Of a stretch of 64,000 bases of DNA, positions 45,428 to 53,155 are shown piece after piece (the stretch's first letter is position 1; each line of letters begins with the position of its first letter). Source of the stretch: an uncultured Verrucomicrobia subdivision 3 bacterium. Lineage in GTDB: Bacteria > Verrucomicrobiota > Verrucomicrobiia > Limisphaerales > UBA11358. The stretch is taken from NCBI GenBank assembly GCA_903850425.1, contig CAINLR010000027.1, positions 35,316-99,315 on the forward strand. Direction: 5' to 3'. Made by a program: the position numbers and the translations under genes. The notes below the pieces were generated by a model that was given only the letters and a program-made list of their open reading frames with translations, made no database searches and was not told where the DNA came from.

Positions 45428-45877
45428 ATGCCTGCGCAATCGAAAGCCATCGTTGAAAAGATCCTCACGTCGCTGGGCTTCTCCGCGACCGTTGAGGAAC
45501 ACCAACTCGAAGATGGTTGTTTGCTCGATGTAAAGACCGAAGATTCCGGCCGTTTGATCGGCCGGCAGGGACAGACACTGGCGGATCTGCAATACATCAC
45601 GAACCGCATTTTGTTCCAAGCAGATCCCACGTCGCCCAAGGTGATGGTGGATGTCGGCGGTTACCGCGCCCAGTCGCGCGAGGCCTTGGTGAAGAAGGCC
45701 AAAGACGCCGCCGAAAAAGTCCGCCGCTGGGGTGATGCCGTGGAACTGGAGCCGTTGAGCGCCTTCGACCGCCGCATCGTCCATCACGCGTTGAAAGACG
45801 ATCCGGATATTGAAACGCAGAGCATCGAAGTGGACGGCACGGAGAAGAAAGTCCTGATGCTGCGCCCCAAACCCTGA
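45428..45877 (+). CDS. khpB: RNA-binding protein KhpB/Jag (KH + R3H)
   Basis: The 149-residue protein has a KH domain (LIGRQGQTLADLQYITNRIL) and a C-terminal R3H-like region (LSAFDRRIVHHALKDDPDIETQSI). The Jag_N domain that precedes these in Firmicutes proteins is missing, as is common outside that phylum. KhpB-type proteins bind RNA and influence cell envelope growth. It ends the rpmH cluster; a bidirectional terminator follows. Confidence 0.92.
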   Translation: MPAQSKAIVEKILTSLGFSATVEEHQLEDGCLLDVKTEDSGRLIGRQGQTLADLQYITNRILFQADPTSPKVMVDVGGYRAQSREALVKKAKDAAEKVRRWGDAVELEPLSAFDRRIVHHALKDDPDIETQSIEVDGTEKKVLMLRPKP

Positions 45878-45908
45878 CCGCCATCGGAGCCCATTTTTGA
45901 AAGCAAAA

Positions 45909-45937
45909 AGCGCGGACATTTTTGTCCGCGCTATTTT
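45909..45937. terminator. Bidirectional terminator between khpB and lipoprotein gene
   Basis: AGCGCGGACA (45909-45918) pairs perfectly with TGTCCGCGCT (45923-45932) around TTTT; ATTTTT follows on the plus strand and CTTTTTG on the minus strand. It serves both convergent genes. Confidence 0.88.
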
Positions 45938-45948
45938 TAGAGATTGGT

Positions 45949-46326
45949 TTAGTCAGCCACTTTCAAAATAAACGTCTTTGAAGCCTCGCTGTTCGGTTTG
46001 GGCGGGCCGCCGAAGACGTTGTAGAGGTAATCAAATTTGAAGCGGTAACTGACCGATTTGACCCCGGCCGGCACGGGCACGAGCCCTTCCCAGCGGTTTT
46101 TCACCACGGGCACCTGGCGCAGCGCGTAAGGCTGGCCGTTGACGACCACGTAAGCCTTGATACTGTCCCAGCGCAAGGATTGCTGTTGCGAATCGAAGGA
46201 CGTTTCGACGGGATAAAGATTATTGGCGTTGCGCGGCTGCTGGTTCGGCGTCAGGCGCGTAAACTGCCCGGTGGTGCAACCCGCGAGCAGCAACACGGGT
46301 AGAAGCATCAAAATTTTCTTCAACAT
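45949..46326 (-). CDS. Small lipoprotein, hypothetical
   Basis: The 125-residue protein has a lipoprotein signal (ILMLLPVLLLAGC, lipobox LLAGC) and a short mature part with the beta-like sequence KAYVVVNGQPYALRQVPVVKNRWEGLVPVPAGVKSVSYRFKFDYLYN and FILKVAD. It resembles a single immunoglobulin-like or transthyretin-like fold. No function is recognised. It is divergent from the transporter gene, with about 90 bases between the start codons. Confidence 0.82.
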   Translation of the reverse strand: MLKKILMLLPVLLLAGCTTGQFTRLTPNQQPRNANNLYPVETSFDSQQQSLRWDSIKAYVVVNGQPYALRQVPVVKNRWEGLVPVPAGVKSVSYRFKFDYLYNVFGGPPKPNSEASKTFILKVAD

Positions 46327-46416
46327 AAGCGCGCAAGCATCGCAGAAAACGCGCCGGTTTGTAAAGTTGGATTTCCGAACTTGAACGCTGGATTCATTTC
46401 GGTAATCCTCGCTCGC

Positions 46417-48189
46417 ATGAATTCCCCGCAACCCGCTGTTCCCTTGAAAAGTAATTTTCGCTGGATCATCTGCGCCCTGCTGTTTTTTGCCACCACTTTT
46501 AATTACCTCGACCGCCAGGTGATCAGCTATCTCAAGGAATATTTTTGCACCCCGGCGGAACTGGGCGGCTTCGGCTGGTCCAACACGGACTTTGCCAATT
46601 TGACCTCCTTCTTCACCGCGTTTTACGCCGGCATGACCATCATCGCCGGCTGGGTGATTGACAAAATCGGCACCAAGATGGGGCTGGCCCTGTCGCTGAT
46701 CGTCTGGTCCATCTTCGGGATTTGCAATGCCTTTGTCGGCCGTCTGGTGATGATGCATGTGCTGGTGCGCAGCGCCTTTGGCGTCGGTGAGGCCGGCAAC
46801 TTTCCCGCCTCCATCAAAACGGTCGCCGAATGGTTTCCCAAGCGCGAGCGGGCGCTGGCCACCGGCATTTTCAACAGCGGCTCCAACTTTGGTGCGATGA
46901 TGGCCGCGCTGTTCGTCCCGTGGTGCATGATTTACTTTGGCGACCAACTCGGCTGGAAAATGGCCTTCATCCTCACCGGGGCAGCGGGGTTTTTGTGGTT
47001 GTTCTTCTGGTTTTGGCTGTATGACACGCCGGCGAAAAGCAAACGACTTTCCAAGGTGGAATATGATTTCATCCACAGCGACAAGGACGAAACCGCGCCC
47101 AGCGAAAACGCCACCAAACCGCCGGCCAAGGCGTCACTTGGCAAACTGTTTTCCGGCACCGGCCGGGCGCCCTGCTCCAGTTTCTGGGGAACGATGATTT
47201 TGGCCGGCATTTTGACCACGTTCGTTTTTTTGATGACCACCCTGGTCGTGGTGCCCAACGGGAGAATTTGTGTTTCCGGGGAGAACGCCCGACAGGTGGC
47301 TGCGAAAATCTTCGTCGCTCCAAACGACTATCTGCCCATTTTAGTTTTCCGCATCGTCTGGCTGGCGCTGATGGGCTGGGTGTGTGCGGCCGTGCAAATC
47401 AAACGCTGGCATGACCTGGGCAAATCCGGCTGGCTGGTGCTGATCAATCTCGTGCCCGGCCTCGGCACCCTGATCTCACTGGTAATTTTGGGCTTCTTCA
47501 AAAGCACGGCCAGCGCGACGAAATTCGGCAATGAATCCAGCACCGGAGTGCTGGGCTATCGCCAGACTTGGGCGTTTTTCTGGGGAAAATTTCTGACGGA
47601 CGGCGTCTGGTGGTTTTATCTGTTCTGGCTGCCGGACTATCTCAAAAAACAGTTTGGCATGGATAAGCACCAAGTCATGCTGCCGACGTTCATCGTGTAT
47701 GGCGTTGCTATTATTGGCAGCGTGTATGGCGGCAGCATTCCCATGACTTTCATCAAAAAGGGCATGGCCGTTTACAAGGCCCGCATGTTGGCCATGTTTC
47801 TCATCGCCTTGGCACCACTGACTGTTTTGAGCACGCAATACTTCGGCAATGTGGAGCATTTTGGCAACACCTGGGCCGCCGTGCTGGCCGTGGCCACCAT
47901 TTGCGTGGGGGCAGCGGCCCATCAAGCATGGTCGGCCAATCTGTTCACCACCGTTTCCGACATGTTCCCGAAGCGGACGGTGGGATCGGTTACCGGCATT
48001 GGCGCCATGGCTGGCGGCCTCGGCGGCGTGCTGGTCCAGCAACTCGCCGGCGGCCTGACCGATGCCTATCAAGCCACGCCAAAAACGGCCTACCTCATCA
48101 TGTTCATCATGTGTGCGGGGAGCTATCTGTTCGCGTGGGGAGTGATGAAAGCGCTGGTGCCACGGCATAAACCCATCACCGATCTGTAA
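46417..48189 (+). CDS. MFS sugar-acid transporter with inserted DUF805-like segment
   Basis: The 590-residue protein begins and ends like ExuT/hexuronate-type MFS porters: ALLFFATTFNYLDRQVISYL as TM1, FGVGEAGNFPASIKTVAEWFPKRERALATGIFNSG as the signature loop, and 12 TM segments in total outside the insert. Between the two halves (about residues 265-375) is an extra unit with several hydrophobic segments and the RWHDLGKSGWLVLINLVPGLGTLISLVILGFF motif of DUF805 proteins. Standard porters of this group are about 430 residues long. The neighbours (SDR, KDG kinase, Ldh_2 dehydrogenase) suggest uptake of a uronate or related sugar acid. It is convergent with those genes across a shared terminator. 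Confidence 0.85.
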   Translation: MNSPQPAVPLKSNFRWIICALLFFATTFNYLDRQVISYLKEYFCTPAELGGFGWSNTDFANLTSFFTAFYAGMTIIAGWVIDKIGTKMGLALSLIVWSIFGICNAFVGRLVMMHVLVRSAFGVGEAGNFPASIKTVAEWFPKRERALATGIFNSGSNFGAMMAALFVPWCMIYFGDQLGWKMAFILTGAAGFLWLFFWFWLYDTPAKSKRLSKVEYDFIHSDKDETAPSENATKPPAKASLGKLFSGTGRAPCSSFWGTMILAGILTTFVFLMTTLVVVPNGRICVSGENARQVAAKIFVAPNDYLPILVFRIVWLALMGWVCAAVQIKRWHDLGKSGWLVLINLVPGLGTLISLVILGFFKSTASATKFGNESSTGVLGYRQTWAFFWGKFLTDGVWWFYLFWLPDYLKKQFGMDKHQVMLPTFIVYGVAIIGSVYGGSIPMTFIKKGMAVYKARMLAMFLIALAPLTVLSTQYFGNVEHFGNTWAAVLAVATICVGAAAHQAWSANLFTTVSDMFPKRTVGSVTGIGAMAGGLGGVLVQQLAGGLTDAYQATPKTAYLIMFIMCAGSYLFAWGVMKALVPRHKPITDL

Positions 48190-48202
48190 CCGGATGCAAA
48201 CG

Positions 48203-48240
48203 AAAAGCCCGCTGGAGACTCAACTCCAGCGGGCTTTTTT
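48203..48240. terminator. Bidirectional terminator between transporter and SDR gene
   Basis: A 15-bp perfect stem (AAAAGCCCGCTGGAG, 48203-48217, with its complement 48224-48238) has loop ACTCAA, with T runs on both strands. It ends the convergent transporter and uronate operon transcripts. Confidence 0.93.
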
Positions 48241-48252
48241 GTTTCCGAAAAA

Positions 48253-49026
48253 TCAGATGGCCATCGCGTCAAATCCGCCGTCCACCACGAGCTCCGCACC
48301 GGTGATGAAACTGCCAGCGTCCGAAGCCAGCAACAGCGTCGCCCCCACCAACTCATGAGCGTCACCAAAGCGCTTCATCGGCGTCTTGCCCATGATCTGC
48401 GCGATGCGTTCCGGGTTCAGCACTTTGCGATTTTGTTCGGCCGGGAAGAAACCCGGCACGAGAATGTTCACGCGCACGCCGCTCGCCGCCCATTCGCGTG
48501 CGAGATTTTTGGAGAGGTTGTGCACCGCCGCCTTCGACGCCGAGTAAGTGAACACGCGTGACAGCGGCGTGAGGCCGGACGCCGAACCGAGATTGATGAT
48601 GCTGCCGGATTTCTGTTCGACGAGATGTTTGCCAAACACCTGACAGGCCAGCACGACCCCCTTCAGATTCACGGTGAGGATGCGGTCGAACTCGTCTTCA
48701 GGAATATCTAAGAACGGCGTCGGCGAATTGATCCCCGCGCCGTTCACGAGAATGTCCACGCGGCCAAACTTCTTCAAAACGTCCGCGAGCAGTTGCTGCA
48801 ACGCCGCCTTGGACGTTGCTTCGCACGGAAAGAACTCCGCCTTGCCCCCGCCGGCCACAATTTTGTCGAGCCGCGCCTGTGCCTTGGCCGCATCGCGGCC
48901 AACCAATGCGACCGTCGCGCCAGCGATGGCGATGCCTTCGGCCATTTCGCCGCACAGCACGCCCGTGCCGCCGATGACGACCGCCACTTTGCCTTTGAGT
49001 GAGAACAGTTCTGCTGGTGTTTTCAT
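48253..49026 (-). CDS. SDR oxidoreductase, probably sugar-acid (fructuronate/mannonate-type)
   Basis: The 257-residue classical SDR has [11 protein letters not shown] (cofactor motif), [11 protein letters not shown] and the catalytic [22 protein letters not shown] (Ser...YxxxK), ending in [13 protein letters not shown]. Its position in an operon with a 2-keto-3-deoxygluconate kinase and an Ldh_2 dehydrogenase points to a uronate-pathway reductase such as SDR-type D-fructuronate/D-mannonate oxidoreductase. KduD-type or alginate-derived DEH reductase activity is an alternative. The substrate cannot be fixed from sequence alone. It is the last gene of the operon. Confidence 0.82.
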   Translation of the reverse strand: MKTPAELFSLKGKVAVVIGGTGVLCGEMAEGIAIAGATVALVGRDAAKAQARLDKIVAGGGKAEFFPCEATSKAALQQLLADVLKKFGRVDILVNGAGINSPTPFLDIPEDEFDRILTVNLKGVVLACQVFGKHLVEQKSGSIINLGSASGLTPLSRVFTYSASKAAVHNLSKNLAREWAASGVRVNILVPGFFPAEQNRKVLNPERIAQIMGKTPMKRFGDAHELVGATLLLASDAGSFITGAELVVDGGFDAMAI

Positions 49027-49047
49027 ATTTTTACAATGGGAGCGCGA

Positions 49048-50145
49048 TTATCTTTGCACACGCGCGCTGCCGCCGCCAAACGTTTTCTCCACTTCCTTGC
49101 GCGTGGCCATGCTGGTGTCGCCGGGCGTGGTCGAAGCCAGCGCCCCGTGCGCTGCGCCATATTCCACCGCCTTCTGCGCATCGTTGAATTCGAGAAAACC
49201 GAATTGCAGGCCGCTCGCAAAACTGTCGCCGCCCCCGACGCGGTCGAGGATTTCCAGTTCTGGATACTTGCGGCTCTCGTGAAAATTGCCGTCATGCCAG
49301 AGAATCGCGCTCCAGTCGTTCTTCGTTGCCGTGATGACGCGGCGCAAAGTGGTCGCGGCCACCTTGAAATTCGGATACGCCTTAACAGCGGTCTCAATCA
49401 TCGCCTTGAACGCGTCGGTCTCAATATGGCTCAAGCTGTGATCCGCACCCTTTACCTCAAAGCCGAGGCTCGCGGTGAAATCCTCCTCGTTGCCGATCAT
49501 CACGTCCACATACTTGGCGATTTCGCGATTCACTTCCTGTGCTTTTTTGAGGCCGCCGATGGATTTCCAGAGCGACGGACGATAATTCAAATCGTAGCTG
49601 ACGATGACGCCGTGCTGCTTCGCCGCTTTCACCGCTTCGATGGTCAACGCCGCCGTCGTTTCCGACAGCGCGGCGAAAATGCCGCCGGTATGCAGCCAGC
49701 GCGCGCCGACTTTGCCGAAGATATGATCCCAATCGAAATCGCCGGGCTTGAGCTGCGCCGCAGCGGAATTGCCGCGATCCGGCACGCCGACCGCGCCGCG
49801 AATGCCAAAGCCGCGCTCGGTGAAATTCAAACCATTCCGCACGCTGCGGCCAATGCCGTCGTCTTCGCGCCACTTGATGAAGTCCGTGCAGACGCCGCCC
49901 TGCATAATGAAGTCTTCGATGAGATGGCCGACTTCGTTGTCCACGAACGCGGTGCAGACAGCGGTTTTGTAGCCGAAGCATTTGCGCAGGCCGCGCGAGG
50001 TGTTGTATTCGCCGCCGCCTTCCCACGCGGTGAACGAGCGCGCAGTGCGGATGCGTCCTTCGCCGGGGTCCAGGCGCAGCATGACTTCGCCGAGCGAGAT
50101 TTGATCGTAAGTGCAGGTGGATTTGTCGCGTAATTGAATTGCCAT
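49048..50145 (-). CDS. kdgK: PfkB family 2-keto-3-deoxygluconate kinase
   Basis: The 365-residue ribokinase-fold sugar kinase has GEVMLRLDPGEGRIRTARSF...GGGEYNTSRGLRK (substrate-side N-terminal motif), YDLNYRPSLWKSIGG, and the catalytic/ATP motif LDRVGGGDSFASGLQFGF (the Asp of GGGD acts as base). The N-terminal pattern is that of KDG kinases rather than fructokinases. It would phosphorylate 2-keto-3-deoxygluconate before aldol cleavage to pyruvate and glyceraldehyde-3-phosphate; an aldolase gene is not in the window. It lies 21 bases upstream of the SDR gene. Confidence 0.85.
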   Translation of the reverse strand: MAIQLRDKSTCTYDQISLGEVMLRLDPGEGRIRTARSFTAWEGGGEYNTSRGLRKCFGYKTAVCTAFVDNEVGHLIEDFIMQGGVCTDFIKWREDDGIGRSVRNGLNFTERGFGIRGAVGVPDRGNSAAAQLKPGDFDWDHIFGKVGARWLHTGGIFAALSETTAALTIEAVKAAKQHGVIVSYDLNYRPSLWKSIGGLKKAQEVNREIAKYVDVMIGNEEDFTASLGFEVKGADHSLSHIETDAFKAMIETAVKAYPNFKVAATTLRRVITATKNDWSAILWHDGNFHESRKYPELEILDRVGGGDSFASGLQFGFLEFNDAQKAVEYGAAHGALASTTPGDTSMATRKEVEKTFGGGSARVQR

Positions 50146-50169
50146 AAATTTTTTGGTGGTTGAAAAAGT

Positions 50170-51267
50170 TCAGACTTGAACGGATTTGAAATCAGCCAGA
50201 TTCCACGCGGCTTCACCGACTTCGTGGGCGAGGTGGTTGAGTTCTTCGATTTCCGCTTTGGTGAAGAGCAAACCGCCGTGCTGCTTGGAGATGCCGCCCC
50301 AGCGCGCTTCCGGCTGGCCGGGCAGCAGGCACTTCTCGTTGCCGTGACCCAGCACGTCTTCGATGATCGCCTTCACGTTCTGGATTTGCGAACGGCCTTT
50401 GACGTAGTCGTTGCCTTTCATCGCGTCGGGATGGATGACTTGAAAATAAAACGTCGAGCCGCGCTTCTCGCCTTCGCCGCCGCGCGACGTGCCGCGGATT
50501 TCCGGCAGCGAACCGCCGATGTAGCCCGCGTAAAGTTCGTCAATCAAACCCATGCCATAACCCTTGTGCGCGCCGAACGGCAGCAACGCGACGGCCTTGT
50601 TCGGATCGGTCGTCGGATTGCCCCCGGCATCCACGGCGCAACCGGGCGGAAGTTGTTTGCCTTCGCGTTTCATCACCTGCACGCGGCCCATCGCGATGGT
50701 CGAGGTCGCCCAGTCAATCACGATGGGAAAACCAATGGCGTCCTGTGTCGGGAACGCCCATGAATGCGGGTTCGTGCCCATCGTCGGCGTCTTGCCGCCG
50801 AACGGCACGACTTCGGACGTGGCCGAGGTGCAATTCGTATAGGCGAGGTAGCCCTTGAGCGCGGCGTCCATGACGTAGCCGCCGCCCCAGAGATAATGCG
50901 TCGCGTTGTCCACGCTCACCATGCCCACGCCGAATTTGTCGGCGAGCTTCATACAGGTGTCCATCGCCTCATAGGCGACGGCCTGGCCGAGCTTGTTGTG
51001 GCCGTTCCAGATTTCGGCGGCGGCGAAGCGCGACGGCAGCTTCTCGATCTTCGCGCCGGGCGTCCAGCGGCCGACCTTGCTGCCGAACAATTCGTCGAGG
51101 TGCAGCGCCTTGATGGCGTTGTGCGTGCGGATGCCGTAATACGCGGCGCTGGCGCAAAACCGCGCGCCGGCGGCGGCCTCGGCGGCATCGTAACCGCGCT
51201 TGCGATACGCCTGCGTGACGAGTGAATCGTGTTTTTCTTGGGGAATGATGTAGTAGGTTTCGGGCAT
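50170..51267 (-). CDS. Ldh_2 family dehydrogenase (malate/L-lactate/3-dehydro-L-gulonate type)
   Basis: The 365-residue NAD(P)-dependent dehydrogenase of the YiaK/Ldh_2 family has SAAYYGIRTHNAIKAL with the conserved histidine region, VSVDNATHYLWGGGYVMDAA, TMGTNPHSWAFPT (family hallmark GTNP) and LLPFGAHKGYGMGLIDELYAGYIGG. In this operon with a KDG kinase and a sugar-acid SDR, a sugar-acid substrate such as 2,3-diketo- or 3-dehydro-gulonate is more likely than malate. It is 24 bases upstream of kdgK. Confidence 0.83.
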   Translation of the reverse strand: MPETYYIIPQEKHDSLVTQAYRKRGYDAAEAAAGARFCASAAYYGIRTHNAIKALHLDELFGSKVGRWTPGAKIEKLPSRFAAAEIWNGHNKLGQAVAYEAMDTCMKLADKFGVGMVSVDNATHYLWGGGYVMDAALKGYLAYTNCTSATSEVVPFGGKTPTMGTNPHSWAFPTQDAIGFPIVIDWATSTIAMGRVQVMKREGKQLPPGCAVDAGGNPTTDPNKAVALLPFGAHKGYGMGLIDELYAGYIGGSLPEIRGTSRGGEGEKRGSTFYFQVIHPDAMKGNDYVKGRSQIQNVKAIIEDVLGHGNEKCLLPGQPEARWGGISKQHGGLLFTKAEIEELNHLAHEVGEAAWNLADFKSVQV

Positions 51268-51292
51268 AAAAATTGGGGGGAGATGAAATTAA

Positions 51293-52228
51293 TTATTTCG
51301 TGAATTTTATCGTGTCCACGCAAGCCAACAGATTTGACGCATCGCCATCATCAATTGATGAAGCTACAAATTCCAAATACGAATTACTGGCTTCAACCAC
51401 AAAAATTTTCTGGCTAACTGTCGTCCCACTCCGAACTGAAATTATCTTTAGTGAAATAGCGTTTCGCCCAGCAATGGTTGTTGGTATCGGAAGCTGATTT
51501 ACGGCAAATGGCGGCGAAACTTCGGTAAGCATCTCGGTAAAACTAACGAGATTACTGACTCCATATTTTTCCAACATTATTTGCTTATCATTCACGTTTA
51601 TTACCAAGGACGGATTGTAACTGCCATTTTCGGGCAAGTATTTCAGTATCGCCGCCAAAGTATCAATGCCATCAACGTGTTTTGGAATTAAGTCGGTCGG
51701 AGAAATGCTTTTGCCCCACAGCGAATATGTTGCGCGAACTTTTTTTCTTTCTACGGTTGACCAACTGGCCTTGCTCCAACCGGCTGGCATTTGAAAATTG
51801 AAACCGTAAGAATCATTTTCATACCGTCCATCCAAAACATGACCTGTTTGATAAACTCGGCTCCGCGCTTTTTCCATTTGAACATTTGACGCCAGTTGAA
51901 CAAAAGTTGGCGCCGAGTGGATGTTGAGTGCAGTATAAAACAAGAAGGCCGACAAACAGAAAAAACCAGCCAAGTTATCAGACGATGCAGAAAACAAACT
52001 CTTTGATTTAATTTTTCCCACCAAAAAGAAAATGGAGGCGATCCCCGTCAGGACACAAAAGGTTGTTGAAATTACAGGACTCATCAAAGCCCCTTCCGCA
52101 TGAGTGAGGTCGAATCTATTCACCAAACCATCATAAATCTTAGCCCAAAACCCAGTTGCATAAACGGCTGAAAGCGCGTTTGCCCAAGCTAGGCTTCCCA
52201 AAACAACCAATGTGATTTTAAGTTTCAC
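51293..52228 (-). CDS. AT-rich membrane protein, hypothetical
   Basis: The 311-residue protein has a GTG start and three hydrophobic segments in the first 110 residues (VVLGSLAWANALSAVYA; VISTTFCVLTGIASIFFLV; LAGFFCLSAFLFYTALNI). The following 200 residues appear extracytoplasmic (YGFNFQMPAGWSKASW..., IPTTIAGRNAISLKIISV). The composition is clearly richer in A+T than the neighbours, suggesting acquisition. No family is recognised. The start lies 10 bases downstream of the displaced dehydrogenase 3' fragment. Confidence 0.75.
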   Translation of the reverse strand: MKLKITLVVLGSLAWANALSAVYATGFWAKIYDGLVNRFDLTHAEGALMSPVISTTFCVLTGIASIFFLVGKIKSKSLFSASSDNLAGFFCLSAFLFYTALNIHSAPTFVQLASNVQMEKARSRVYQTGHVLDGRYENDSYGFNFQMPAGWSKASWSTVERKKVRATYSLWGKSISPTDLIPKHVDGIDTLAAILKYLPENGSYNPSLVINVNDKQIMLEKYGVSNLVSFTEMLTEVSPPFAVNQLPIPTTIAGRNAISLKIISVRSGTTVSQKIFVVEASNSYLEFVASSIDDGDASNLLACVDTIKFTK

Positions 52229-52237
52229 CTATTAGAA

Positions 52238-52351
52238 TCAAACCCCTTTCTTCACCGGCACTTCGGGATTCACCTGTGCGATGGGTTTTTCGCCGTTCAT
52301 CGCGAGGATGAGATGTTTCACGGCGCAGGTGGCCTGCCGCACCACGCTTTC
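52238..52351. repeat. Direct repeat copy A (114 bp) flanking vapBC
   Basis: This is about 96% identical to 53042-53155 in the same orientation. The two copies flank the vapBC cassette, whose private sequence is 52352-53041. It looks like target duplication or site-specific insertion into the 3' end of the dehydrogenase gene. Confidence 0.92.
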
Positions 52352-52366
52352 AGCTTTCGTCTTCAT
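52238..52366 (-). pseudogene. Displaced 3' end of the 2-hydroxyacid dehydrogenase gene
   Basis: The segment 52238-52351 repeats, with about four differences in 114 bases, the last 114 bases of the intact dehydrogenase gene (53042-53155). It encodes the same C-terminus (ESVVRQATCAVKHLILAMNG... then VPVKKGV). It is joined to a new start ATGAAGACGAAAGCT directly after the vapC stop (TGAATG), giving a 42-residue frame that could be translated by coupling. It is read as the original 3' end cut off by insertion of the VapBC cassette. Confidence 0.85.
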
Positions 52367-52756
52367 TCAAATTATTTCCAACGCAATTTCCGTCAGACCG
52401 GCAAAGTCATTCTTGTCCAGCGTCACGATTTTTTTCGCGCCGCTCTTTTTGGCGGCGACCGCGTGGAAAAAATCATGCACCCGCCCGCCGCGAACTCCCA
52501 GTTTGCGCGCTGATTTCAGCGCCGCCAGCATTTCGTCCGCCGTCAAATCCACGAAATCCAAACTCTTCGCCAGGCTCGCCAGAATTTCCGCCGCAATCTG
52601 CGCATCGGCCCGGTTCTTCGGGTTGCCGGTAATGGTGGAAAAAACTTCCGCCAACGCGTGCGAACGGGTGACACCGCGCTCGCGTTGCAACCGGAGTTGC
52701 ATGGCCGGCGTTTCCACCGCCGCGACCAGCGCGGAAGAATCCCAATACGTTTTCAT
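52367..52756 (-). CDS. vapC: VapC-type PIN-domain toxin
   Basis: The 129-residue PIN-domain ribonuclease has the acidic active-site residues in MKTYWDSSALVAA (Asp), TRSHALAEVFSTI (Glu), RGGRVHDFFHAVAAK (Asp) and VTLDKNDF (Asp). Such toxins cut tRNA or rRNA when released from their antitoxin. The start overlaps the antitoxin stop (ATGA at 52753-52756), the usual antitoxin-first arrangement. Confidence 0.92.
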   Translation of the reverse strand: MKTYWDSSALVAAVETPAMQLRLQRERGVTRSHALAEVFSTITGNPKNRADAQIAAEILASLAKSLDFVDLTADEMLAALKSARKLGVRGGRVHDFFHAVAAKKSGAKKIVTLDKNDFAGLTEIALEII

Positions 52757-52989
52757 TGCCGGTCGCGGTCGGCGCGGATGGCAGCGCGAATTTCCTCGCG
52801 CGTCAACCGCAGCGGGACGTTGTAAGTGCCGTCTTTGTTCCGCGTCACCTTCACTACGGGAACCTCCTTCTCCACCAGTTCAACGACGCGGATGCTGCCG
52901 TCAGGCTGGTAGCTGGCGTCAAAAGCGGTGTTCGGGCGGAACAATTCCGCCGCCGTCAGCCTTCCACGAGAATCTGCGATCAATTTCAT
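52753..52989 (-). CDS. vapB: VapB-type antitoxin
   Basis: The 78-residue protein is encoded just upstream of and overlapping vapC. It starts MKLIADSRGRLTAAELFRPN, compatible with a SpoVT/AbrB-like DNA-binding N-terminus. It ends in a charged helix (LTREEIRAAIRADRDRQ) typical of the part that wraps the toxin. Identification rests mainly on position and size. It would autoregulate the pair from the promoter between 52990 and 53041. Confidence 0.8.
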   Translation of the reverse strand: MKLIADSRGRLTAAELFRPNTAFDASYQPDGSIRVVELVEKEVPVVKVTRNKDGTYNVPLRLTREEIRAAIRADRDRQ

Positions 52990-53041
52990 AATGGGATTAT
53001 CCCACTACTTTTGGCTCTGTCAAAATTCATTTTTCCGCCGT

Positions 53042-53155
53042 TCAAACCACTTTCTTCACCGGCACTTCGGGATTCACCTGTGCGATGGGTTTTTCGCCGT
53101 TCATCGCGAGGATGAGATTCTTCACGGCGCAGGTGGCCTGCCGCACCACGCTCTC
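53042..53155. repeat. Direct repeat copy B (114 bp), 3' end of the intact dehydrogenase
   Basis: This is the partner of copy A at 52238-52351. It forms the actual C-terminal coding part and stop of the intact dehydrogenase gene. Confidence 0.92.
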
